From contig JAYWVB010000035.1 in assembly GCA_039881045.1 (NCBI GenBank), positions 186,001 through 250,000 of the forward strand: a stretch of 64,000 nucleotides of DNA, written 5' to 3'. Position numbers and translations under genes: made by a program. Each line of letters begins with the position of its first letter. Position 1 is the first letter of the stretch. Positions 11,703-23,661 of this stretch are shown piece by piece. The notes beneath the pieces were generated by a model. The model ran no database searches. It had not been told where the DNA came from and was given only the letters and a program-made list of their open reading frames with translations. The stretch is from Chaetomium olivaceum. Its lineage: Eukaryota > Ascomycota > Sordariomycetes > Sordariales > Chaetomiaceae.

Positions 11703-13058
11703 GGTGATGAGCTAAAGATGGATGAGTGTTATGTGTATCGTTGATATGTATCGTTGATATGTATCGTTGATATGTATCGTTGATATGTATCGTTGATATG
11801 TATCGTTGATATGTATCGTTGACTTGTTGTAATCGGATATCGAATCAGTTGGGACTCCTCTGAGGCCGTCGCCAGGCCCTGTCCTCTCGAAGCTCGGGGA
11901 CGGCTCGACGGGACAGCAAGACGGTGTTCCGGTGACGGTATAAAGCTAGTCCCGAGGCCATCGCTAAGAGGATGAGTACTGTCTAGAGTGCTCGGGGACA
12001 CCGAGTTTGGTGGCTGCGCTATTGAGGCAATATTGGGAAGGAGAATGAGATGGTCGGTCTGTGTCCTCGCGTCTGGTGTATGCAAGCTGAGTCTTCAGAG
12101 GCGGTTATTTTATGAGATGAAACTTTCAACACGGCCTATTTCACTCCATTTCATGACATTTCATAGTGTCACGAGTCAGGAGGTGGGCACCCCTGAACCT
12201 TGGAGGGTGTGGAGTTTTGAAGTGGCAGTTTGTGGCTTGGTGTTGAAACGGCGAAGAGACTTTGGTACTGTAGAATGAATTGATTGCCCTGTATGTGGCA
12301 AAGAGGAATGTGAGGCCGATACGAAGTAGAGACTGGGAAACCACAAAACCGGAAGACGAGCAAAAAGACTTGGTTCGATGGAGTGAATCTTCCTCCCCAG
12401 CCTCAACTTGTCTACCCTTCCTTGCCTGGGCTTCGTCTTACTAACTCACCGCTTTCCAACGTTGCATCCAACTTCCATCTCCATGATAAAATGGGCCACC
12501 GAGAGGCTGCCGAGCCTGAACCTGCATAGTAAGCTGAGAGAGAAAATGACCGAATTGAACACTGGCGAAGCGGGTACTTTTCACTGGACGACAATTGACG
12601 CAGAACCGCACCAACGGAGCAATGGAAGCACTCACGCACTGCTGCAAGCCACTTACTCCAGCACTTGCATGCCCTGAAAGTGTCTCGCCAGCCACCAAGC
12701 CAAGGAGCCAAGGAGCCAAGCAACCACTGGCGGGCGATGACATCGCCAGCGAGGCCCCTATCCAATCATAAAGGGCGCCGTTGCGACCCCTGGCCCCTGT
12801 TTGCCTCGTGTCGTTCGGTTCATGGCCAAGGCGCTCAATCTTCTTGGCATCGGTACGTCCTGGTGGGATGATGTATCTGGGGAAGAGGGGATCGAGGGGC
12901 CTGTAGGAGCACCGAGACACCGGTACGAGAGGAAACATATGTCGTGTAGATCTCGGGCACCGGGGCTGGCTCTCCTGCTCTCAGTAGCAGAAAGGTCTCC
13001 CGATTTTGACTTTTGTATGTACAAGTTAGATTCCAAGCCACATTGCCCCTCCAAGAAA
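11703..13058. other. intergenic region upstream of the fusion gene
   Basis: Promoter side of the rhodopsin-transporter gene and 3' side of the VBA-like transporter. Apart from a 13-bp minisatellite next to the fusion-gene start I see no supportable feature. The open frames here match no family and overlap each other. Confidence 0.6.
11737..11822. repeat. 13-bp minisatellite, 6.6 copies
   Basis: Six perfect copies of ATCGTTGATATGT (11737-11814) plus an 8-base partial copy. The array starts 34 bp upstream of the fusion gene's ATG, so it lies in its 5' leader or core promoter. The unit is not a multiple of three. Confidence 0.95.
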
Positions 13059-15079
13059 TCAAGCCTCCGTTGCCCGATCCCTCTCGTCAACCCCATCCTC
13101 CTCAAACCCTCCATCCTCCTTCGTCTCCGCCGCCCTCCACCCCGTCCCTGCGTGCATGACCAACACCAACACGCACATGGCGGCAGCCGACTTATACAAC
13201 ACCTCCAAGGCCCGTTCATAGCCAAACACGGCAACCTCCCGCTCGGCCGCATTCAAAACCCCCTCCTTCCAGACCACCGCGGGGCTGCCAATGAGCACGG
13301 TAACCAACTTCTCCCTCGCCTTGCCCAGCCCCTCTCCGCCATCCAGCCTCTCGAACCCGTCAATAAGAGCATCCCGTAGTGTCCGCGTGAACACCCCGCC
13401 GCCGATGGCCGTGCCAAAACTGCCGGCAAACCCGCGGAAGGTGGACAGCAGTCCAGTGACGATGAAGTGCACGTCCGGGCTCGACAGGTATAGGAGATGC
13501 GCCAGAGTGTAGTTCAGCGCCGCGCCGGTGCACAGCCCGTTGACAAAGACGACGGTGACGTACAACCAGGTCGACGTAGCGGCGTTGCTCACGAACGCGA
13601 GTATAAATAGCGTCACGGAGAACAGGGCCAGCGTCAGCAGTCCAGGGGACCAAAAGGACCCGGCGTGACGAATATGTAAGGCCCCGACGAGCAGGCCGCC
13701 GATGCCGAAGCCGGCGTTGGTGGGGATCAGGACGGAGCCTGCAATGGCGGGCGACAGGCCACGCACTGCGAGGACAAAGATGGGCGCGTAGAAGAGGACA
13801 GTCCACCGGGCGGCCATGAAGCCGAGCTGGGCGAAGCAGGACAACAGGACTCCGCGCGATTTGAGTATTGGTAGCGGGAGTACGGGGTCCTTGGCGCGTG
13901 ACTCGACGGTGAGGAAGATGGCGAGGGTGACCAGGGAGAGGGCGATGGGCAGCGGCTGGATGGTCCCGGAGAGCCCGTAGAGAAAGAGGACGATGGTGAC
14001 AGTCTAAGCGGTTAGATGTGATGTTTCTAGAAAGGAGAGGAGAGGATGTTGCTTAGAAGTGCATACCAAAGACACGGCGCCGGCGTAATCGATACCAGCG
14101 AGCTTTTGCAGCGTCGTCTTGTCTTTGGTGTGTTCATCGGCGGCGAAAGGGGGGATGCTGAGGCTAACACCGAGACCAGCAAGGGCCGCCATTGGGGCCT
14201 GAGCCCCGAATAGAAGCCTCTGTACAGATTAGGTTGTTAGCTGGTGCGTTACAGCCGTATGAACAAGGGATAAACTATTCCTTACCCATCCCAGGACCGG
14301 CAGTAGAGCGCCAAACACCACGGCACCGGCCGAGACACCGATGGTGAACCCCTGAACCGCTGTTAGCTCAAATACAGATAGATATACATCAGCAGTGTCA
14401 CGTAGCACCCACCGCGTTGGTCAATCCGATCCACAGCCCTCTCCGCTTCTTCGAGGTGAGCTGGATGACGAGAATCATGCATAACGTCATGATGCCTCCG
14501 CTGCCGATGCCTAGCATGACCCTCCCAAGGATAAACACGGCAGAGGTCGGTGCCACGGCAGTTACCAGGGCTCCCAGGGAGAAAAGTCCCGAGGCAAGCA
14601 AGACCATGGTGGCCGGCGAGAAAATCATGGCTAGCCGACCTGCGAGGGGCGCCACCGAGGACATGCTGATCATATAGGCACTGGTGAACCACATGGCCAA
14701 CTCGTATGCATCCAGGTCGGCGGCAATGGTCGACTGGGTGGTCGTGATGCCGCTCATATTGCTGGCTGTATTGGGTTAGTTAGTGGCCTATTAACTCCAG
14801 CGCCGGCGTGTAATATTTGTGCTACGGTAACAAGGTAAACTCACCCTGCAAGAAGATGAGCGCCCACATGCTGAATACGATGCAGGTTGACCGTTTCCAG
14901 CCGAGCGCCGGCTGCTCCGGGATGGGACCGGGCAGCCGATTGCTTGCGGGTGAGCCATCCCGAATAGTTACGGAGCTGGATTCGGAGCGGAGGAGAGGCG
15001 TGTTTTCGGCTACGGTTGGTGAGGTTGCCAAGCTGTCGTCATGGTCGTCGTGCCGCCGCGTGTTAAAGGGGGTCGTCAT
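13059..15079 (-). CDS. MFS transporter, DHA2/VBA-like (vacuolar basic amino acid type)
   Basis: Five exons: 15079-14845, 14765-14413, 14351-14286, 14219-14067 and 14003-13059; four introns of 61-79 bp, all GT-AG and in phase. Product about 583 residues with roughly 12-14 predicted transmembrane segments. A ~60-residue hydrophilic N-terminus carries ENTPLL at residues 25-30, a perfect acidic dileucine ([DE]xxxL[LI]) signal that in fungi directs AP-3 sorting to the vacuole. After helix 1 come TTQSTIAADL and APLAGRL, then an MFS motif-A-like LTSKKRRG. This layout matches the DHA2 family that includes VBA vacuolar basic amino acid transporters. Its C-terminus is acidic and hydrophilic. Substrate is inferred at family level only; a multidrug exporter is the alternative. 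It is transcribed divergently from dihydroorotase, with 643 bp between the starts. Confidence 0.87.
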
Positions 15080-15722
15080 AGCTCAACGATTGGAGTGTTC
15101 ACATTCGGTCCAATTGTTCTAGGCGCGCTATAGAAGGTCAATTGAGACAAGGTGTCTCAGGGTTCGATGAAGATGAGAGCGCTGGACGTTTTACATCCTG
15201 TTTTCGTTTTATTTCTGTTTTTCTTTTTGTTTTTGAAATCCGGAGACTTTAATTGATTTGTAAGTCGAGCCGGGGCAAGTGGAGGATCGTTCTCTCCGTG
15301 CCTTCCTTGGTTTAACAGTATGGATTGATATCTGCTGAATGGGGCCCACTCAAAATATTCAATTGGCATTAGCCTGGTTCCAACTCCAACCTCGGTGGAT
15401 TCGTAGTCTTATAGTAATCATAAACTTATCATTCAGGAGGGACAACACGAATTCAGGAGTCGAGATGCCTATCCTAACCCTAACCCTTTTGCACATAACA
15501 TTTTCTTCCCCCACCATGAGATACCGAGCTTGACAAGAGCCCCTCCATACCCAATTCGAATGCCCCTCCATGATACCGACTAGCATAAACCGCGCCCACA
15601 ACAACTCACTCATAACAACGTAACTCGCCCATAACCACCGTTCACAACCAACCCAGCACCACAACCACCGCATAACCCACCTAATCACCAACCACCACTC
15701 CTAACCACAAACACCGCCCACC
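15080..15722. other. divergent promoter region, VBA-like transporter / dihydroorotase
   Basis: Shared upstream DNA of two outward-facing genes. The ~180 bp before the dihydroorotase ATG are strikingly A/C-rich on the + strand, as in many fungal 5' leaders. A telomere-like CCTAACCCTAACCCT lies at 15473-15487. Confidence 0.65.
15473..15487. promoter_or_regulatory. telo-box-like element (two CCCTAA units)
   Basis: CCTAACCCTAACCCT lies about 236 bp upstream of the dihydroorotase start. It matches two fungal telomere units and the telo-box bound by Tbf1/Reb1/Myb-type factors in other fungi and plants. Function here is inferred. Confidence 0.5.
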
Positions 15723-17173
15723 ATGCCCCTCCAAGACACCTACACCCTCCCTGCCGCCGCCGACATGCACGTGCATCTGCGCAACGCCCCCGGGCCCATC
15801 GCGTCCCTAGCCACGCCGACCATCCGCAAGGCCGGCATCGACACCGTCTTTGTCATGCCCAACCTGGCTCCGCGGCCCGTCGTGTCCGTCGCCGAGGCCC
15901 TCGCCTACAAGGAGGCCCTGCAGCGGATCGATGGTGAGGTGCAGTATTTGATGAGTTTGTATCTGCATGAGGAGGTTACGCCCGAGGTGATTACGGAGGG
16001 GAAGAAGGTGGGGATTGCGGGCGTTAAGGTTGGTTTTTTTCTTTTTTTTCTTTTCAGTGTGTGATTTGTTTGTTGACTTACTTGGTGATGGATGGGGTGG
16101 GGGTGGGTTGGGGTGATGAACAAGGAAAAGGGGTTGTTGACCAACGATAATAGGCTTATCCCAAGGGTGCGACCACCAATTCACAGTGGGGCGTCGTGTC
16201 GTTTGATCCCTTCCACGACGTGCTGAAGGCGATGGAGGAGGAGGGGGTTGTGCTGAACCTGCATGGCGAGGTGCCTAGCAGCGCCGCCGACGGAGTGACG
16301 GTCATGAACGCCGAGATCAGGTTCATACCGGTGCTGAAGGGGCTGGCGGAGAAGTACCCCAAGTTGAAGATTGTGTTGGAGCACTGCACTTCGGCCGATG
16401 CGGTTGAGGCGGTCAAGTCGTTGGGTCCGAATGTCGTGGGGACCATCGTAGGTTTTTTCTCCCGTCCTGAGTGACCAGATGCTGGTGCTGACTCTGTAGA
16501 CTGCCCACCACCTCTCCCTCCTGGTAGACGACTGGTCCGCCAACGTGGTATGTTTCCCCACTGCCCCCCTTCCCCCCTTAGGTTTGCTAACAACCGTCCA
16601 GCACCACTACTGCAAACCCTCCGCCAAATCCCCCGATGACCGCCGCGCCCTCCTCAACGCCGTCGTCACCAGCAACGGAAAGTTCTTCCTCGGCACCGAC
16701 AGCGCCCGTACGTCCCACCCTCCTTTCCCCTCCTCCCTCCTTACCCCCTAAAGCTAACGTGACCCCGTGCCCAGCCCACGACATCACCTCCAAAAAGGGC
16801 AAAGGCAACACCGCGGCAGGCGTCTTCACCCAGCCCTACGCCCTCGGCTACGTATGCACCCCTCCCCCCCCTCCCCTCCTCCCGTTTTCCCCCCAACCCC
16901 AAGAATCGAAACTAACCCTCCAAACCACAGGTCCTAACCGCGCTCGAAGAGGCCATCACGCGTGGCGACATCGCCGACGGCTCCGTGACCGAGGCCGCGC
17001 TGCGGGGGTTCCTGTCCGAGTACGGGCGGCAGTTCTACGGCGTGGCGCCAGCGACGCGCCAGATCCGGCTGACGCGCGGCGGGGCCCGCGTCGAGGAGTC
17101 GCTGCGCGGGGACGGGGTCGAGATCGTGCCGTTCCGGGCGGGCGAGCTCACCTGGGGTGTTGAGTGGTTGTAG
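15723..17173 (+). CDS. URA4: dihydroorotase (pyrimidine biosynthesis)
   Basis: Catalyses the reversible cyclisation of N-carbamoyl-L-aspartate to dihydroorotate, step three of de novo UMP synthesis, in the cytosol. Six exons: 15723-16028, 16154-16447, 16500-16547, 16602-16707, 16775-16851 and 16931-17173; all GT-AG, giving 357 residues, normal for the class II/URA4 family. The metal site is visible: H16 and H18 in HVHLR, the carboxylated lysine at K102 (last codon of exon 1), H139 in LHGE, H179 in LEHCTS, and the catalytic Asp at D249 in LGTDSAPH. The TAHHL and QFYG motifs are also present. The 125-bp first intron splits the active-site lysine from the following AYPKGATTN. No frame disruptions. 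Very secure call. Confidence 0.97.
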
Positions 17174-17730
17174 GTAGGGAAGCGGAACCGCATGCTTCGT
17201 AGAGGGGGTGGGAAGGGGCTGGTTGGTAAGTGGTTGGTTGTAGTTAAGGCCTGGTTCCGTGGGTTGGGTTGGTTTGGGTGGGGTTGAGTAAACAAAAAGT
17301 GGTGTGCGTATAGAAATGTCAATGGGGGTTGTAAAATGGAGTTGTGTCGGGGACTAGAAGTATACCAGGCGAAGGTAAGGGTGGCAATCCATAGAGGGAA
17401 CAGCATAGGCCGTCAACATGGAAATGACATTGTGGGATTTCATGTCTTTGCTCCCGTCCGACCTGTGATAGATATGATATGCTATGCCGCCAAGAGCCCC
17501 TGATAGTTTATATAAAAATCAACTGGGCTGGTTTATCACCCGCCACCCCACCAGATCCCGAGAACGCCACCAGTTAACGAAAACAAGTTCCATCCTTTAT
17601 CGTCCACAGCCATGCATCTCTTCATCCATCCCTTGGCAGCCCCACGCCTTCACAGCACCACGAACCCCTCCACCCTCGACGTAATCGCCACCCCCCTCAA
17701 ACCTGCCCCGACGCCTTTCCCTCCCTACCC
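17174..17730. other. convergent intergenic region (3' UTRs)
   Basis: Between the stops of dihydroorotase (+) and GCP3 (-). No gene or strong repeat seen. Confidence 0.7.
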
Positions 17731-20651
17731 CTACCCCTGCCCTTGCCCTTGTCCCTGAGCACCCACCGCCGCAGCAGCACTCCCACCCCCCGCACTCCCC
17801 GGCCCGGCCCTCTTCCGCTTAACCGGCTGATACACATCATTGAAGTTCATCGACACGCCCAAAAACCGCATATCCACGTCCGGCTGGTAGGCCAGATCGC
17901 CCAGCAGGATCTGCAGGCGGGCCTTGAAGCTGGCGCCGAGCTGGCGCAGCCGGTCCTGCAGCGCCGGCAGCTCCGACCGAAGGCTGTCATTACCTCCTCC
18001 ACCACCACCACCACCACCACCGCCACCGCTGCTGCTGCCACCATCACCGGCGGTCAGGTCCTCTTCGCTGCGGTCGGCGTCGGCGGTGGTGAAGGGGTCG
18101 GCCGAGAGCTTGGGTTTCTTGTTGGGCCGCATGTGCAGCATGCTGACGGTGTCGGCTTCTTGGCGGCGGGTGAAGTCGGACAGGGACCAGCTGTACAGCC
18201 CGTCGACGCAGTCGCGGTAGGCGAGCATGGTGCGCAGGAGCTCGCTGAGCTGCACCATGTAGGAGTTGCGGTCTTCGGAGGCGGCCGCGGCGCTGGCGGT
18301 GGTGGAGTTGGGGTCCTGCTGGGCGCGGCGGCTTCCTTGAGGGAGTCGTGGTATTGCCGGCGGCGGGCGCCGAGGAGGCCCTTGTGCGTGATGGCCGTGA
18401 GGTATTTGGTGTGCGCCGTGATGAGGTCGTCGAGCGTGCAGTCTTCCTTGCGGATGTTGGTTTGCAGCTCGGTCCAGCTGGATTCGATCACTTCAAACAG
18501 GATGTAGTATTGGAGCTGGCCAACGAAGTGCACCATCTCGGCGAGCACGCCGCGGGTGCTCTTCCAGGTCAGGAGGACCTCTTCGTCCGAGGTCTGGAGG
18601 ACGCCGCGTGAGCCGGTCATGCACTTGCGCCAGGTCGACGACAGGGCGAACTCAACGCGCTTTATGCGCCAGAGGAAGTTGAACACTTTGAGGTATTGGC
18701 GGTTGCCCCATTCGGTGACAACCACGTCTACCGGCGCGTCGATCTTGTACTCGAGCGTGAAGCAGTCCCAGCCGATATCGCCGTGGCTTAGCTGGAGCAT
18801 GCGGGCGTCGAGTCGCCTGAGGACTTCCTCGCTGTCGTACTGGGCATTGGAGCCGCGGATGGCGTGTTCCAACTGGGCTGTTAGGGTGTGCCGATACTGT
18901 GCAAACGCCGGCCGGTCGAGGTTTGCCGCGAGGGATTCCATGAGGAGGGCGATAAAGTCGCCCTGGCCAAGAAGAATGTAGTTTTTGAGCGCCTGCAAGT
19001 GGTCAAAGAGGCGAAAGCGAGTGCTCATAAGATGCATCAACCGCCGCATTGTCGTTTTGTATGCTTCATCAATCCAGGTTTCGAGCGTCGCCGTGTCGCC
19101 GTAGCTAAGTGGCTTGGACGATGTCTTGCTGTAGGCATCGACCCATTGACTATCGCCGCAGCTGTGGCGGATGAAGTTGAGCGACTTTCCTATCAGAAAG
19201 ACCTTCTGGGCGAAGTCTGCTGTGGTGATGCTGGGGACCATGCGATCAACGACTTCATACTTGGAGTTCCAGACACTAGCCTGGCCTTTAGCCTTGGACT
19301 CCTTGCGGTCTTCATCGTTGGGGCTCTGCTCCCTGACGAAAAACTCTAGGTGCGGGTCTGATAGCTCTCCGTCGTAGATCCAGCGTCGGAGAATGTCGTA
19401 GAATGGCCGTGTGACGTCGGCGAGAAGGCGTTCCGCAAAGGCTGCTACGACGGGATCGCCATGGGAGGTAGAGAACCCGTGTATCATGCTGATAATTTGC
19501 CCGCCGTGTTTAGTCTTGCTCTCCTCCGCGATCAGTGACATCAATCGCAAGCCCATAGTCGCCTCCCGAGTCCACACGACACAGCGTTTAAGGGTCACAC
19601 CGGCCTTCCCAATGCCACCGCGGGGAGCCGACTCATCAATGACCGAGAGCGCCCTTCGTATTTGCGCTTCGAGGGTCGCAACAAGAGTGAGATATGACCG
19701 GAGTTCACTGTTAATGGCGGCTCGTAAGCTCTGCCCAAGTAACCCCTTCGCCTGAGACTTGACAAAGGATGCTAGTCCCCTGTACAGTAAGGAGGGCTCG
19801 GCTAGAGTATGTAGGAGAGATATTATCGGCACGGGGAGTAGGGGGGTAGTTGTAAAACGGTTTCCTTGGCGAAGGGGAGAGTAGTGGACGATAGCCCCTG
19901 GAGTGTATAAGGTAAATCTCTTAATAAGCCCATCTCTGTTGGCTCAAAGTCGTTTGAGTTGTCGGCTAGTAGGGTAGACTTTATTGAAACATCCCTTGGG
20001 GCTTTTTTTGGTGTGTTCTCGACGGGGGGTGGTGGCTGTGGTGGTGGTGTCGGGATCCTGTCCTCAGGCTGAGTGCGCTTGGGTCTCTCTGTTGGCAACT
20101 TCTTCAAACCTCCGGGCGCGAATGCATCGCTCACAGATTCTTCTTCCGTGCTGGCGACAATGGTTGGCGCCCTTGAGCGCCTCTCCTGTTCGACAACTCG
20201 CGGGGGTGGTCGTTGCGCTAGAGGTTTTGGCGGGCTCAAGGGGAGGGGTTCGTTGGGGTCTGGAGAATCAGAAAGCTGGTAGAGCAAGTACAGTATGGCC
20301 CATTTCTGGGTTAGAACTGGTAGTGACAGCAGCCGTGTGTAGAGGTTGGAGAACCTCAAGGCTTGGCTGGGGTTGCTCTGGATCAGTTTGCGCTTGATCA
20401 GGTCTGAGGCATGGTTGACGTCGGACGAGACCGCAGGAAAGGCCTCGTGCCTAAGGGGGTATCAGCGATGGTGCATCCTGTCGACGAGCAGCAGAGGATC
20501 CTCACTGTTCAATAATGTTCCGAACGAGCTCGAAGGAGTCATCGTGCCTTTCTTGCGCCGTCTGCTCGTCGTCGTTGGGGTTGATGGGCACCAAATGCGT
20601 GATCAGACTGTCGATGGCATTCGAGATGTGGTTGCGATTGTTGTTGGCCAT
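17731..20651 (-). CDS. gcp3: gamma-tubulin complex component 3 (Spc98/Alp6 family)
   Basis: Subunit of the gamma-tubulin small complex that nucleates microtubules at the spindle pole body. Exon 1 is 20651-20506 and exon 2 20450-17731; the 55-bp intron joins NIIEQ to HEAFPA. Corrected length is about 955 residues. An N-terminal helical part is followed by a proline-rich stretch (PPPQPPPP), the GRIP1 domain (LLYRGLASFVKSQAKGLLGQSLRAAI) with IYDGELSDPHLEFFV, and a GRIP2 domain ending in FLGVSMNFNDVYQPVKRKR, the conserved GCP3 tail. A 12-Gly run and a QGQGQG end are local oddities. The frame breaks twice: at the six-base run 19841-19846 and at the three-base run 18321-18323. In each case one added base restores conserved sequence, so I treat both as sequencing errors. 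It diverges from hfi1. Confidence 0.93.
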
Positions 20652-21281
20652 GGCTGCATAATGCCGAGCTATAATGCCGGATTATTCAGTGTGGCTAGCT
20701 GGGTGGCAGCAAACTTTATTTTATTTATCGCATCACTCTTCGTCGTTGTCAATATTAGGAGGGGGACGCGACGCGACGAGGGGACAATGAGCACCAACCC
20801 GCTGTAACGAACGCACGAACGCCAAGAACGCCTTAGTGGTGCTCAAACACTGAATTTGAACCCTGTGGGGGACCGGTACCCCCTACACACCCAACCCTTG
20901 GTGCTGACCCAAGTACCCCACGCTGCCGTCACCCGGATTCCCGCTGCAAGGCCCGCTGCCCTTGTCGCTGGAAGCTCCATCAAATTCGACCACCACCGAA
21001 CCCGCCTACCCAAGACCGACCACCTCAGTACGGGTAGCTGACGAAAATATCATCCATTCATCCACGCCACCATGCCCGATCCATCGATTTGAATCGGAAA
21101 TTTTGATCGCATGAGCGAGCCCTACATTTTGATGCGCAAATGAACGCGGCCTCGCCCCACGATTGTGCAGCATCTCGCGCGCGACGGTCCTGACGCCCTT
21201 CTTTCCGCGCTCTCGCCGACCGCATCCCGCGCCCGCCCTCGCTTATCCGTGGCCGGCCATACACCGCGAGCTCCCACCACC
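20652..21281. other. divergent promoter region, gcp3 / hfi1
   Basis: 630 bp between the two start codons. It carries a short GACGCGACGCGACG tandem near 20766-20780. No other gene is seen. Confidence 0.65.
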
Positions 21282-22839
21282 ATGGTCGACATCAACCCCG
21301 CCGCACTGAGTCGGCCATCCATCAGCCTCTCGACGCCCGTCCTCTCGAAGCAGTCCATCAATGTTTCTGTACCGTCAATACACAAGGCGCCCAAAACCAG
21401 CCAACTTATACCGGCCCGCATTGACCTCGAACCTATCTACACGGCCTTGAAGGCCAGCATCGGCGCGGAGCAATGGTCTACCTACAAAGAATCCATAACC
21501 AATTTTTTGATCGGTATTACTCGGCCGCCCAGCGCGCATCTGCGCCAATCGGGAATTTGAATGTATATGCTGATACGTTTGGTGTAGGTCGTCTCAACCA
21601 GGCCGAGTTTAGCGAGCGCATCGAACCCATACTCGCCTCCCCCGATGGCTCCAAAGAACACCTCCACAATCAGCTCATCGCCGCCATATATGGCAATGTC
21701 ACACGCGAGATGCCCGACCAGGGCCTTGCGCCGTGGGTTAGCACCAACGACAAGCCCTCGCCGGCGACCGGGAGCAAGCCTGTGTCCGGGGATGCCACCG
21801 AGCGGAGGTTAAAGGGGGAGGTCATGCAGCTCCCGGCGCGTGACCGGAGGCGTATCAAGGATCTTGCACACAACGATGTGAGCTAGGGCATGCAGTGGGG
21901 TATTGCAGAATTCGTGCTAATCGCGTGCCTCACTCAGTTTGACCCGTACGAATCGCTCGCCAATGTGTTTACGGATCAGGCCCGGATGCGGCCTGCCAAG
22001 ACGGCCGAGGTCCCCGCCAGTGCCGGGGGGGGACTCAGCCGGATGAGTATGCTCACCACGCCCTGGCGATCGTTCAATCTGGCTGACGTCCTGAAGACTT
22101 TGACCTCGAAATTAGGAAACGTTATGCGCAGCCATTGGCCGTCGAGTCGGGCGAGTTCCCCGACGTCAGCAATATCGAGGCGCGGATGTTGCCTTTCTGC
22201 TACGAGGCGGGTCTTGCCTCCGGGCATGCGCCAGACGCAGCACAATTCATGTCGATCGCCACCGAGACCTTCATCAAAGAGGTCATGTCGTCGATATTCA
22301 GCCGCACACGAAGCAACCCGCCGGGAGACTCGGGCAACGCCGGGTTCGGTCCCAACAACACCTGGATTCAAACGCACAAATACCGACGGCAGCTGGCCAA
22401 AGAAGAGGAGGCATTCCAGCGGGGCGAGGTCATCCGCGACAAAACGGGGTTGTTGCCTGTCGAAGCCAAAGCCGCGAGCGAGCGCGGTCCGTTGGGCATC
22501 GCTGATCTCCGACTCGCACTGGAAATGGGTGACTGCGGCCTCGCGAACTTCCCCATCATCAGCACGTCGGTCATCTACGGATACCGGGAAGGAGAGCTGG
22601 AGAACTGGGATGACTACACATACGTAGACGGCCGCGACAGGATCACGGACCTGGACGGAGACGTCGAGATGGGCGGTGCCGAGCCGAACGGGATCGGAAA
22701 GGAACCCGAACCGCTCACTAACGGTGTTGTTCATGGTGACCATATGGACATCGACAACGACATGTGGTGGGAGGGTGCCAACATGCCAGAGGGGAATCTG
22801 CTCGACGCAGTTCTGGATTCTTGCTTGGCTGTCAGCTGA
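21282..22839 (+). CDS. hfi1: SAGA complex adaptor HFI1/ADA1 (SAGA-Tad1 family)
   Basis: Structural subunit of the SAGA histone acetyltransferase co-activator, nuclear. Four exons: 21282-21513, 21588-21877, 21938-22046 and 22097-22839; introns of 50-74 bp; 457 residues. The first donor (GTATTA) is weak but GT-AG, and the last intron ends in AAG. The SAGA-Tad1 signature is clear: DLEPIYTALKASIG, then LNQAEFSERIEPIL, HLHNQLIAAIYGNVTREMPD, and the histone-fold-like C-terminal block (FPDVSNIEARMLPFCYEAGL; FIKEVMSSIFSRTR). The acidic C-terminal tail is species-variable in this family. The start is the first ATG in frame with a good context (CCACCATGG). There are no frame breaks, unlike its neighbours. 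Confidence 0.93.
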
Positions 22840-23661
22840 CCCGGTGCAGAAGCTGCCCAGCCGGGCGAGCGCTATATACCAGCGATTGTTCTTTGTTTCC
22901 TTTTCTTTTCTCTTTTCTTTTCTTCTTACTGATTGCACATGGAGTTTCACGGAGTCTCAAGGACGGCGTTTACGAAAGGGGGCCGCAGTGGGCGGCGACC
23001 GGCTGCTTACGCATTGCATCGGCACTGTCATCTTTTCTTGGTTGCGACGTGCCCTGTATAACTTCTTGGGTGGACTCAAAAGGGGCGGCGGGCACATTCT
23101 GGCGTCGAATCGGGGGCATACCAGGGAGCTGCTGCGGATGAAAGAGGGCTTTTTGTACTGTATTTTTATGAACGATACCCGGAAAAGCCCTCGTAGGGGA
23201 CTGGGGGGTTTGATAGTTTTGGTCCTCGGCCGTATATGTACCTACCTCGGGTACTCAGGTAGTTGGAGCGTAGATGATATGGTTACCTATTCAAGCGCAT
23301 CCAGTTTCCACTGCAGGGCAGGAGGGTAATTGAAGTCGGTGATTGACATGTTCTACGACTAGGAGGGCTGGGCTGGTTGGTGTTGAGACACTGAGTACAT
23401 GTAACAACCTAACCTGAAAGTTACAGGGGGCTTCAGCAGGGGTGTCGCGTAATTAATTGGATCGGCCCATTTACACCACCAACGCGTCTCTCAGCGCGTC
23501 TTCCCCACCATATCAACCCTGCCACCTACCACTCTCATCCACCCTCCTCCACCCATTCTTTTACATCAAGCACCGGTTTCGAGGGCAATTTCTAGCATAT
23601 GCTCCTAAACCAGCTTTTGACATCATAATTCCGACCATACATAGCCTCAATTGCGGGCACA
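22840..23661. other. intergenic: hfi1 3' side and mrc1 promoter
   Basis: Begins with a C/T-only run (about 22888-22927) in the presumed hfi1 3' UTR. It ends with the mrc1 promoter, which contains an MluI box (listed separately). No gene seen. Confidence 0.65.
23482..23487. promoter_or_regulatory. MluI cell-cycle box (ACGCGT) upstream of mrc1
   Basis: ACGCGT 175 bp before the mrc1 ATG, with a second CGCGTC nearby (23494-23500). MCB elements are bound by MBF in yeasts and drive G1/S genes. Function here is inferred from motif and gene identity. Confidence 0.55.

Noticed and set aside
12441..13379. Open frames of 100-190 codons on both strands between the two transporter genes
   Set aside because: They overlap each other and, in part, the VBA-like terminal exon, have no family resemblance and lack intron signals in phase.
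20830..20920. tRNA-like GGTTCAAATTC on the minus strand
   Set aside because: Only a T-loop-like string; no matching acceptor, D or anticodon stems around it.
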